Assembly: GCF_900119085.1 (NCBI RefSeq) | Contig: NZ_FPIQ01000008.1 | Span: 45,899 to 109,898, forward strand | Origin: Nitrosovibrio sp. Nv17 | GTDB lineage: Bacteria > Pseudomonadota > Gammaproteobacteria > Burkholderiales > Nitrosomonadaceae | Length of the DNA: 64,000 nt | Direction of reading: 5' to 3' | In this document: in pieces, positions 19,599 through 27,450 of the stretch | Position numbering within the stretch: the first letter of the stretch is position 1 | How the letters are laid out: every line of letters begins with the position of its first letter | Notes under the pieces: model-generated | What the model was told of the DNA's origin: nothing | Database searches by the model: none | The model's input: only the letters and a program-made list of their open reading frames with translations | Program-made: the position numbers and the translations under genes

Positions 19599-20282
19599 GT
19601 GCATATACTGATTATTGAAGATGACCCCGCAATTGCCACCAATCTCTACGATTTTCTGGAGGCACGCGGACACAGTGTCGATGCTGCGGCGGATGGCATC
19701 ACCGGTCTCCATCTTGCGGTCACGCAGCAGTTCGATGGCATCCTGCTCGATATTCGCCTCCCCGGCATCGACGGCATCACGTTGTGCCGGAAGCTTCGTC
19801 AGGAGGCGGATCTCGATACGCCCGTGCTGATGCTGACGGCACGCGATACCCTGGCGGACAAGCTGAAGGGCTTCGATTGCGGGGCCGACGACTACCTGGT
19901 CAAACCGTTTGCGCTGAAGGAAGTCGAGGCGCGGTTGGTTGCCATGCACAAGCGCAGGAAAGGAAAGGTGACCAGCCGGGTGCTGGAGACCGATGATCTC
20001 GTCTTCGATCCGAAGACGCTATCGATACGTTTTGCCGGCATAGGCGTCAAGCTGCCGCCCAAGTGCATCGGTCTGCTGGCGGTGATGATGGGTGAGCCCG
20101 GCCGCGTCTTCAGCCGCAAGGAACTGGAATCTGAAGTCTGGGGGGACGTCCAGGAAACCAGTGATACGTTGCGCAGCCATGTGCACGAGTTGCGTCGCGC
20201 GCTGACCCGGGCCGGGGGATACGATCCCATTGAAACCGTCCACGGCCTTGGATATCGCCTGGCTACGCGTGCTCGGACTTAA
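19599..20282 (+). CDS. OmpR-family two-component response regulator
   Basis: The 227-residue regulator has an N-terminal receiver domain with acidic pocket EDD (residues 7-9), phospho-acceptor Asp51 (LLDIRLPGIDG) and a conserved Lys in VKPFALKE. The C-terminal winged helix contains VFSRKELESEVWG and SDTLRSHVHELRRAL. The start codon is GTG. It overlaps the histidine kinase gene by up to 53 bp, forming a two-gene operon. The kinase gene is followed by a duplicated control region and the dab operon, which makes dab a plausible target. Target and signal are not shown by sequence. Confidence 0.93.
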   Translation: MHILIIEDDPAIATNLYDFLEARGHSVDAAADGITGLHLAVTQQFDGILLDIRLPGIDGITLCRKLRQEADLDTPVLMLTARDTLADKLKGFDCGADDYLVKPFALKEVEARLVAMHKRRKGKVTSRVLETDDLVFDPKTLSIRFAGIGVKLPPKCIGLLAVMMGEPGRVFSRKELESEVWGDVQETSDTLRSHVHELRRALTRAGGYDPIETVHGLGYRLATRART

Positions 20283-21558
20283 GCGTGGTTTGCGCCTGCG
20301 CGTCGCGCTGGCGTTTGCGGTTTTCTGTATTGTGGTGGTCGGAACGCTCGGAATCAGCCTGTATATCGCCTCAGACGACATTGAGGAGGCGCACATCGAG
20401 CAGATCGTCGAGACCGAGATGATCTATCTGCTCCAGCGCTATCACGAGCGCAGCGACTTCGTGCCGCAGGTCGGTTCCAGCCTCGAAAAATACATCGTTC
20501 GCAGCCCCGCCGAGGAAGCCAGGCTGCCATCCTATCTGCAGGGGCTCAACTACAGGCATCACCGGGTTTTCCGCGGGCCGGAGGAGATGCGCGTCTCCGT
20601 GCGCCATCTCGATGGAGTGAAGTTCGTGGTGGCCTATGGGATCCGTCTTCATGACCAGCGGCAGCGGGAACTGCGGCTGTTGATTGCGCTCAGTCTGCTT
20701 TCAGTGGTCGGCGTCGCGCTCGTGGTGGGATACCTGCTTGCCGGGCTGCTGGTCAAACAGGTGACCGATCTTGCCGAGCAGGTCAGGCACCTGGCGCCGG
20801 GGGACATACAGAGCGCGACGCTCGTGCAGTCGGGACAGGACGAAGAGGTGGCCCAGCTCGCCCAGGCGCTGGACGACTATCAGAACCGCATCAACCGCAT
20901 GCTGCAGCGCGAGCAGGAATTCACGGCGAACGTGAGCCACGAACTGCGCACGCCGATCACCACGATTCTGACGAGCTGCGAGCTGCTGGCCACGGAACCC
21001 AATCTTTCCGAGCGGGCGCGGGCACGCGTGGGCATGATCGAGGCCGCGGCCACGCGCATGGGCGAGCAGTTGCAGGCGTTGCTGTTCCTGGCGCGCGAAC
21101 AGGCTCTGGGCATCATGGAGTCGGTCATCATCATCGACTGCGTCTATGATGCGGTGGAACCTGTATGCACGGAGATCTACCGCAAGCGCCTGACATTCGA
21201 GGTGGACGTGGCACCGAAGACGGTGCTCACGTTGAACCGGCAAGCGCTTCACACTGCGCTGGTGAATCTCTTGCGCAACGCTGTGCAATACACCGAGCAC
21301 GGCTTTATCCGAGTGAACTTCAACCGGAACCGCCTTTCGATCATTGACTCCGGCATCGGCATCGAACCTTTTTACATTCCTCTCCTGTATGAGCGTTTTT
21401 TCCGCGGATCGGACAAGGGTGAAGGACTGGGGATAGGGCTTGCGATCGTCAAGCGCATTTGCGACTACTACGATTGGCGCATCGAAGTGGAAAGTACGCC
21501 CGGTTGCGGTGCAACCTTCCACATCATCTTTCCCGAGACAATGCTCGAGCCGACCTGA
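20230..21558 (+). CDS. Membrane sensor histidine kinase
   Basis: The 442-residue kinase has an N-terminal TM helix (LAFAVFCIVVVGTLGISLY), a periplasmic sensor domain of about 110 residues, a second TM near residue 160 (LLSVVGVALVVGYLLAGLL) and HAMP-like residues. The H-box NVSHELRTPITT carries phospho-His237. ATPase boxes are LVNLLRNAVQYTE (N), DSGIGIEP (G1) and GEGLGIGLAIVKRI (G2). The start used is TTG 20230; GTG 20269 would give 13 fewer residues. The periplasmic part has no recognised ligand fold. The last 57 codons are duplicated in the repeat that follows. Confidence 0.93.
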   Translation: MKPSTALDIAWLRVLGLKRGLRLRVALAFAVFCIVVVGTLGISLYIASDDIEEAHIEQIVETEMIYLLQRYHERSDFVPQVGSSLEKYIVRSPAEEARLPSYLQGLNYRHHRVFRGPEEMRVSVRHLDGVKFVVAYGIRLHDQRQRELRLLIALSLLSVVGVALVVGYLLAGLLVKQVTDLAEQVRHLAPGDIQSATLVQSGQDEEVAQLAQALDDYQNRINRMLQREQEFTANVSHELRTPITTILTSCELLATEPNLSERARARVGMIEAAATRMGEQLQALLFLAREQALGIMESVIIIDCVYDAVEPVCTEIYRKRLTFEVDVAPKTVLTLNRQALHTALVNLLRNAVQYTEHGFIRVNFNRNRLSIIDSGIGIEPFYIPLLYERFFRGSDKGEGLGIGLAIVKRICDYYDWRIEVESTPGCGATFHIIFPETMLEPT

Positions 21559-21737
21559 ACGCTGCCCGTCTCGTCCACACCGTCCGTCCCTTCCTTCTCT
21601 TCTTCCCCTTTTTCGAGGTCGGCACTGCTCGCGGCCGAAGCGTGCAGGACCGGCTCCATCCCTACAAAAACCCTATGTTTGTAATAGGATTCCCTCATTA
21701 ATTCTTCACAGAGGCTATGTTAGATTCATAGCTACAC

Positions 21738-22032
21738 GTATGGGCGTTTTTTCCGCGGATCGGACAAGGGGGAAGGACCGGGGTTAGGGCTTGCGATCGT
21801 CAAGCGCATCTGCGACTACTACGATTGGCGCATCGAGGTGGAAAGTACGCCCGGTTGCGGTGCAACCTTTCACATCATCTTTCCCGAGACAATGCTCGAG
21901 CCGACCTCAACGCTTCCCATCTCTTCCACACCGTCCGTCCCTTCCTTCTTCTTCCCCTTTTTCGGGTCGGTGCTGCCAGCGGCCGGTGCGCGCAAGACCG
22001 GCTCCACCCTTACAAAAACCCTATGTTTGTAA
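21738..22032 (+). pseudogene. Histidine-kinase C-terminal fragment (second repeat unit)
   Basis: This is a remnant of the kinase ATPase domain with no start codon of its own. In frame it reads RFFRGSDKGEGPGLGLAIVK, then CDYYDWRIEVESTPGCG and PETMLEPT. It then runs past the lost stop (TGA to TCA) for another 40 residues of low-complexity sequence to a stop at 22030. Relative to the intact copy, G2-box residues changed (GLGIGL to GPGLGL). No ribosome site or ATG precedes it, so it is unlikely to be translated as a functional protein. Confidence 0.85.
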
Positions 22033-22041
22033 TAGGATTCC

Positions 22042-22070
22042 CTTCACGAATTCTTCACAGAGGCTATGTT
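22042..22070 (+). promoter_or_regulatory. Candidate promoter and response-regulator direct repeat upstream of dabA
   Basis: Two TTCAC half-sites lie at 22043-22047 and 22054-22058, exactly 11 bp apart (5-N6-5). This is the spacing bound by OmpR/PhoB-family dimers. A TATGTT hexamer follows at 22065-22070, 17 bp after CTTCAC at 22042-22047, so the first half-site would overlap the -35. The first repeat unit keeps only one clear TTCAC (21705-21709). The site lies about 220 bp before the dabA ATG. Both binding and promoter activity are inferred. Confidence 0.35.
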
Positions 22071-22292
22071 AAGTTCATAGCTACATGGTGAAGAAACTGG
22101 ATGGAGCAAGGCAGTCGATCCTGGATGCCGCAGTGTATCCTGATTCCGTCCACAGGTGCGCTTCACGGTTTGTCGGTCCAGCAGAGATGCAAGCAATGAG
22201 GACGATCGGGCCTGCTGGGTGGAATGTTTCACGCCGGGGATTCTGGTCTTTTGATGACATCGATCCAGAAGACTCATGAAGAGGAGCAGATT

Positions 22293-25007
22293 ATGCCAGC
22301 GGTGATCGGGAAGGGCGGAAGTCTACAGAAAGAGGGGGCGAGGATCGAATTGATCAAGGATGCCTCGAGGAAGCTTGCGGGCGCCGTCGCGGAGGAGGTG
22401 GCTATCCCCGAGAAAGACCGGGTATCGCAGGAAGTCGCCCACTCGACGAGGGAAGGGGCGGCCCCGCTCTTCGACGAGCATAAGGTCGTCCACGACCTGA
22501 AGCACTATCTGCCCTGCCAGGCTCCGCTGAAGAACTTCATCCATCACAATACGCTGCATGCATTCCAGAACCTCAGCTTCCACGACGGCATCCGCCACGC
22601 ACGAAAGATATTCGGTTACTTCGCAACGCTCGAACTGGGCGAGTACAGAGCGCTCTACGAATCCAACCGCATCCGCAAGGACATTCTGGAAAGAGTCATC
22701 GTCGAGCGCAAGGGAGTGGATCATCGCGACGCGTGGATGAAGAAGGTGCTGGAGCAGAAATATGACGACTCCATCTCGCCACGTATAGGAAAGCTCAGGC
22801 AGCAATGGAAGAATCGGTATCCCATCGATCTGGACCTGATGGTGCATCCGCTGCTCTTTCGCATACTGTGCAGTTATCTGGATCAGGGTATCTCGATATG
22901 GGGTTTCCCCATCGGACACAAGGGATTTCTGGCCGCCATCAAGGAGATGGAGGAGAAAAGCTTTACGAGTTTCTTCAAAACCAAGCGTGCCAAGAAACTT
23001 CTCGTTACCGGCAATTGCGAAATGAGGGACCTGTTGGGACTGCTGGTAGGGGACGAATCACTGTACGAGCAATACCTGTACGATCAGCAGTTCTCCCATC
23101 CAGGCTGGTCGGGCATGGTGTCGGCCGTGGAGGATCAGCCGGACTCGCTGTTGAATCAGAAGATCGTGTCGGTCCGCGATCTGGTGATTTTCGAACTGCT
23201 GCTGGAGATCGATGCGCTCGATTCCTATTTCGGGGAGGACTGGCTTCCGCTTGGCAGCATTCTGGAAGAACGGCCGGTCGCGCTCTTCGCGGATGTGCCG
23301 GAAACGGAGGTCGACGAGGTCATTTCACTTTGGCACGAAGCCTTCGAGTGGTCGTATTACGACCAGGTGCTTACCGGCATCGCGTTGCAGGACAAGAAGT
23401 GGGAGAGAAAAATCGAGAACAGGAGCTTTCAGACATTCTTCTGCATCGATGACCGCCTCACCTCGTTCCGTCGCTATCTCGAGCAACTCGATCCGGATTG
23501 CGAGACCTTCACCACCGCCGGATTCTTCAATGTCGAGTTGTACTACCAGCCGGAAGATGGAAGATTCTATACGAAATGCTGCCCTGCACCCGTATTCCCG
23601 AAGTATCTGGTGAAGGAAACCGGCAACAGGCAGAAGCGCAAGAAGGAGGTGCACTTTTCCAAGGTTTCTCATTCCCTGTTCCAGGGATGGCTCATTTCTC
23701 AGACGGTGGGGTTCGTGTCCGCCCTCCGGTTGGCACTCAACGTCTTCAAGCCCTCCGCGATGCCGGCCATGGCCTCGTCGTTCTCCCACATGGACAAGGT
23801 GTCGAGCCTTACCATCGAGAACAAGGACCCAAGCGATACAGAGAATGGATTGCAGATCGGGTTCACCATTCCGGAAATGATTCAGCGGGTCGAGGGTGTG
23901 CTCAACAGCACCGGCCTCAACGGCGTTGCCAAGACCTTTGCTCCCATCGTCTACATCGTCGGCCATGGCGCATCCAGCGTGAACAATCCGCACTACGCAG
24001 CCTACGATTGCGGAGCCTGTGGCGGCAGGCCGGGCTCGGTCAACGCCAGGAGCTTCTGCTACATGGCGAACCACCCCAAGGTCAGGGAAGGATTGGCCGA
24101 AAGGGGCATCCGGATTCCGGCTGACACGCAGTTCCTGCCCGGCCTGCATGACACCACCCGGGATGAGGTCGCTTTCTTCGACGAGGATACGCTATCACCC
24201 GAGAATCTGGCGCGGCACACGAGGAATCACCTCGTTTTCAACGAGGCGCTGGATCTGCACGCAAAGGAAAGATCGAGAAGGATGGTGTCCATCGACACCA
24301 AGATGAGCGCCAAGGAAATCCATGAGGAAATCCGCAGGAGATCCGTCTCGCTGTTCGAGCCCCGGCCGGAACTCAACCATGCGACCAATGCGGTCTGCAT
24401 CGTCGGCAGGCGCAGCCTGTCCGAGAACCTGTTTCTCGATCGGCGAGCCTCCTCGAGTTCCTACGATTATCGGACCGACCCCGAAGGCAAGTTCCTCACG
24501 ATTTCCATGGGTCCCATCGCGCCGGTCATGGGCGGTATCGACCTCGAGTACTTCTTCTCGCGGACGGACAATCACAAGATGGGCGCCGGAACGAAGCTGC
24601 CGCACAATGTCATGGGGTTGTTCGGCGTGGCGAACGGCAGCGATGGCGACCTCAGGACCGGCCTGCCGAGTCAGATGATAGAGGTGCACGACCCGGTGCG
24701 CCTGCTGGTCATTATCGAGCACTATCCCGAAGTGGCGTTGAAGGTGATCAAGGCGGCTGCGGCGAACTACTCCTTTTACGAGAACAGCTGGGTGCATACC
24801 GTGGTGGTCCATCCGGACACGGGGGAACTGCACCTGTTCAAGGATGGAAATTTCTCCACCAAGTACAAGCCCCTGCTGCAGGAACTCGAGACCATCTCGG
24901 ACATCTCGAAGTTGATGGAGTCCGCCAAGAAGGCGGAATTCATGGATATCGTGGAAGCCACACAAGAGAATCTACCCGTCTATTTTCTTGACAAGGCAAA
25001 AGAATGA
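22293..25007 (+). CDS. dabA: DabA, zinc-dependent subunit of the DAB inorganic carbon accumulation complex (DUF2309)
   Basis: DabA is a cytoplasmic beta-carbonic-anhydrase-like protein that, with membrane protein DabB, converts CO2 to bicarbonate in an energy-coupled way. The 904-residue product starts at ATG 22293 with GAGGAG upstream. Predicted zinc and active-site residues are Cys384 and Asp386 (FFCIDDR), His558 (VGHG) and Cys573 (AYDCGACGGRPG). Their spacing matches that described for Halothiobacillus DabA (C351, D353, H524, C539). Residues 1-70 before DLKHYLPCQAPLKNFIHHNT form a charged, poorly conserved extension. It overlaps dabB by 4 bp. Confidence 0.95.
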   Translation: MPAVIGKGGSLQKEGARIELIKDASRKLAGAVAEEVAIPEKDRVSQEVAHSTREGAAPLFDEHKVVHDLKHYLPCQAPLKNFIHHNTLHAFQNLSFHDGIRHARKIFGYFATLELGEYRALYESNRIRKDILERVIVERKGVDHRDAWMKKVLEQKYDDSISPRIGKLRQQWKNRYPIDLDLMVHPLLFRILCSYLDQGISIWGFPIGHKGFLAAIKEMEEKSFTSFFKTKRAKKLLVTGNCEMRDLLGLLVGDESLYEQYLYDQQFSHPGWSGMVSAVEDQPDSLLNQKIVSVRDLVIFELLLEIDALDSYFGEDWLPLGSILEERPVALFADVPETEVDEVISLWHEAFEWSYYDQVLTGIALQDKKWERKIENRSFQTFFCIDDRLTSFRRYLEQLDPDCETFTTAGFFNVELYYQPEDGRFYTKCCPAPVFPKYLVKETGNRQKRKKEVHFSKVSHSLFQGWLISQTVGFVSALRLALNVFKPSAMPAMASSFSHMDKVSSLTIENKDPSDTENGLQIGFTIPEMIQRVEGVLNSTGLNGVAKTFAPIVYIVGHGASSVNNPHYAAYDCGACGGRPGSVNARSFCYMANHPKVREGLAERGIRIPADTQFLPGLHDTTRDEVAFFDEDTLSPENLARHTRNHLVFNEALDLHAKERSRRMVSIDTKMSAKEIHEEIRRRSVSLFEPRPELNHATNAVCIVGRRSLSENLFLDRRASSSSYDYRTDPEGKFLTISMGPIAPVMGGIDLEYFFSRTDNHKMGAGTKLPHNVMGLFGVANGSDGDLRTGLPSQMIEVHDPVRLLVIIEHYPEVALKVIKAAAANYSFYENSWVHTVVVHPDTGELHLFKDGNFSTKYKPLLQELETISDISKLMESAKKAEFMDIVEATQENLPVYFLDKAKE

Positions 25008-26887
25008 ATGTCCTGCTCACTTCCCTGTTACAGCTGTTCATCTTCATTCCGATCATCGGGTTCATCGTCAGCCTGCTCATTCCGAAGAGGTATGAGGAAG
25101 CGATTTCATGGACTGCCTATCTCACGACGGGCGCCCACATGGTGCTTGCCTGGGTGTTCCTCGTCCTGTGGCTGATAGAGGGCCATCCAACGTTCCAGAC
25201 GGTCGATCTCATCCTCTATCATACGGAACGGTACACCTTCTTCATTTCGTTCTATTTCGACAAGATCACCGCGACCTACCTGTTCGTCGGTACCTTCCTG
25301 ACCTTCCTGGTGACAGTCTATTCCAGATGGTATTTGCATCGGGAGAGTGGCTACAAGCGGTTCTTCAACACCATACTGTTCTTCTACATCGGATACAACA
25401 TCATCATTTTCTCGGGTAACTTCGAGACCCTGTTCATCGGTTGGGAGATATTGGGCATCACCTCGTTCCTGCTGATCGGTTTCTATCGGATACGCTATCT
25501 GCCGGTGAAGAATGCTCTGAAGGTTTTCACGGTCTTCCGCGTCGCCGACCTGGGGCTGATACTGGTGATCTGGATGAGTCATCATCTCTGGGGCGAGAAC
25601 ATCACATTTTCCAAACTGATGCATCCAGATCTGATCGACCAGGTCACGCTGGGCCATCCAGAGCTCAGCATTCTCATCGCCCTGATGCTGGGACTGGCCG
25701 CCGCAGTGAAATCAGGCCAGCTTCCATTTTCGTCCTGGGTTCCCAGGGCGATGGAAGGCCCCACCCCCTCCAGCGCCATCTTTTATGGCTCGCTTTCGGT
25801 GCATCTCGGAATATTCCTGCTGCTGAGGAGCTATCCGTTCTGGGAGAATCAGACCGCTGTCGTGGCGCTGGTGGTCGTCATGGGGATACTGACCAGCATC
25901 ATCGCCACCCTGATCTCGCGTGTCCAGTCTTCCATCAAGACGCAGATCGCCTATTCCTCCGTGGCGCAGATTGGCATCATCTTCGTCGAGGTGGCGCTGG
26001 GCTTCTATGATCTGGCCCTGATCCATACCGTCGGAAACGCATTCCTGAGAACCTATCAACTGCTGGTGTCGCCATCGGTGGTGACGTATCTGATACGCGA
26101 CCAGTTCTACAACTTCGTTCCGCGCCAGTATATCGACAAGGATTCGACCTCCAAGCAGATCGAGTACTCCGTCTACATGCTGGGAGTGAAGGAATTCAAC
26201 CTTGATTCATTCATGTACGTCTTCTTCTGGGATCCGGTCAAATGGATCGGCCGGAAGCTCAACTTCGTGCTGTCGGGCAGCACAGGGCTTGCCATCGTCA
26301 CATCGGCCCTTTTCATCGGATTCGCCTGCCTGGCCTACAAGCAATCATTGCCGCAGACATTGCTGTCGATCCTGCCTTCCCTGTTCGCGATCATCGGCCT
26401 GATAGTCGTGCTCAAATCCTTTTCGGAGAGGATGAATCCGCAGATTGCCTGGCTGTATGTGATCCAGAACCACCTGTGGATGGCTCTCGCGATCGGATTC
26501 TCCGATCAGGTGGCGATCCATGAAATCATCATCTATGTGAGCGGCGTGATCGTTTCCGGAATCGTCGGCTATATATGTCTCAACCAGCTGAGATCGGCCG
26601 AGCACAACGTCGATCTGAAGGAATGCCAGGGCCATATCCACGAATATCCCGGGCAGGCCTTCATCTTTCTGATCGCCTGCCTCGGGCTGATGGGTTTTCC
26701 CATTACGCCATCGTTCCTGGGGATAGACCTGATCTTCACCCATATCCATACGGACCAGATCGTCTTCGCGTTCATTCTTACCCTGAGCCTGATCATCGTC
26801 GGGCTTTCGCTGGTGAGGATCTATTCGCGCGTCTATCTTGGTCCCCATGTCAAGACCTATCATGCGATTCCGCTGAAGAATTCCTGA
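25004..26887 (+). CDS. dabB: DabB, membrane subunit of the DAB complex (NuoL/MrpA-like)
   Basis: DabB is a proton-conducting antiporter-like membrane protein that couples the ion gradient to DabA. The 627-residue protein has more than a dozen hydrophobic helices and the proton_antipo_M core: FIGWEILGITSFLLIGFY, VKSGQLPFSSWVPRAMEGPT with the expected conserved Lys and Pro residues, and SSVAQIGIIFVEVALG. Its ATG overlaps the dabA stop (ATGA). It is not a respiratory NuoL because no nuo genes are nearby and dabA is directly upstream. The order dabA then dabB is opposite to that in some DAB operons. Confidence 0.94.
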   Translation: MNVLLTSLLQLFIFIPIIGFIVSLLIPKRYEEAISWTAYLTTGAHMVLAWVFLVLWLIEGHPTFQTVDLILYHTERYTFFISFYFDKITATYLFVGTFLTFLVTVYSRWYLHRESGYKRFFNTILFFYIGYNIIIFSGNFETLFIGWEILGITSFLLIGFYRIRYLPVKNALKVFTVFRVADLGLILVIWMSHHLWGENITFSKLMHPDLIDQVTLGHPELSILIALMLGLAAAVKSGQLPFSSWVPRAMEGPTPSSAIFYGSLSVHLGIFLLLRSYPFWENQTAVVALVVVMGILTSIIATLISRVQSSIKTQIAYSSVAQIGIIFVEVALGFYDLALIHTVGNAFLRTYQLLVSPSVVTYLIRDQFYNFVPRQYIDKDSTSKQIEYSVYMLGVKEFNLDSFMYVFFWDPVKWIGRKLNFVLSGSTGLAIVTSALFIGFACLAYKQSLPQTLLSILPSLFAIIGLIVVLKSFSERMNPQIAWLYVIQNHLWMALAIGFSDQVAIHEIIIYVSGVIVSGIVGYICLNQLRSAEHNVDLKECQGHIHEYPGQAFIFLIACLGLMGFPITPSFLGIDLIFTHIHTDQIVFAFILTLSLIIVGLSLVRIYSRVYLGPHVKTYHAIPLKNS

Positions 26888-26889
26888 CG

Positions 26890-26917
26890 AATGGAGGAGC
26901 AAGAATGGAGGAGCAAG
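26890..26917 (+). repeat. Perfect 14 bp tandem repeat just after dabB
   Basis: AATGGAGGAGCAAG occurs twice with no spacer. Each copy contains ATG directly followed by a GGAGGAG ribosome-site-like run, and the second is followed by ATG ACA TAG, a two-codon frame. This looks like slippage duplication of a ribosome-binding segment or a relic of a lost gene start. Confidence 0.9.
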
Positions 26918-27338
26918 GATGACATAGTGATGCGCGGACAGTAACGCCGCTTCGTGGCCCCGATGATCCGATCCGGAGAACGAGGCCGATCCTGTAGAGG
27001 ATGAAGAGCATGTGCTTTCCCTCCAATGGAGGGATGGCACAAAGGGGGCAGTTCGCGCCGAATTTCAGGAAACGCGGCCAGCGGCCCCGGGTCTACCGAA
27101 AGACGAAGAGATTCGGCCCGACGGCAGAGCGCCGGGAAACGACCGATGCAGAGAGACGGCGCCGCGAACGCAAAACATGGAAGGCTATACGTTATCGAGG
27201 GGATCCTGCAGAAAATGAATGCTATCACACATATCAGTATCGTGGCGCATGAAGCCCCATGCCGCATGTGGACGGGTACACGCCTGCCAGCCTGTTTCAT
27301 GTGGGAATATCCGCCCCGTGCCGCATGCTACATTCCTT

Positions 27339-27352
27339 CCGGATGAATCCGG
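27339..27352. promoter_or_regulatory. Palindrome upstream of sulP, possible operator
   Basis: CCGGAT-GA-ATCCGG is a perfect 6 bp inverted repeat with a 2 bp centre, about 100 bp before the sulP start. The size fits a dimeric regulator site, but no cognate protein is identified. A stem this short may also be chance in GC-rich DNA. Confidence 0.3.
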
Positions 27353-27450
27353 TCATCATGTGCGGATAATGAGCATGAGTTCCATGAATCCAGGTGTCCG
27401 GGACCCACAACCAGGGGATTTCAAATTCAATTCAAGGGAAGCTTTCTCCG

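Larger units (their letters stand above)
21387..22086. repeat. ~350 bp imperfect tandem duplication (kinase 3' end plus downstream control region)
   Basis: Two head-to-tail units are seen: about 21387-21737 and 21738-22086. Each unit holds the last 57 codons of the kinase gene, a C/T-rich spacer, a short inverted repeat CCTAT...ATAGG (21672-21688 and 22020-22036) and an AT-rich segment ending TTCATAGCTAC. The coding parts differ at about 7 of the first 165 bases and the spacers differ more, including small indels, so the duplication is not recent and not a simple assembly echo. The stop TGA of unit 1 corresponds to TCA in unit 2. The duplicated tail ends about 200 bp before dabA. Confidence 0.93.
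26888..27450. other. 563 bp region between dabB and sulP without a convincing gene
   Basis: Several overlapping open frames of 60-106 codons exist but none has a recognisable domain, a good ribosome site or consistent codon use. The region holds a perfect 14 bp tandem repeat at its start (26890-26917). A 14 bp motif, CCCCATGCCGCATG, occurs at 27255-27268 and again with one change at 27314-27327. A palindrome lies at 27339-27352. It may carry the sulP promoter and leader. Confidence 0.6.

Noticed and set aside
21738..22032. A second functional histidine kinase
   Set aside because: Only the last part of the ATPase domain is present, with no start codon and a lost stop, so it is a duplicated fragment.
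22085..22279. 64-codon frame just upstream of dabA
   Set aside because: There is no ribosome site or recognisable sequence, and it lies in the probable dabA leader.
27001..27346. Several 60-106 codon frames between dabB and sulP
   Set aside because: They overlap each other in different frames with no domain, ribosome site or consistent codon use.
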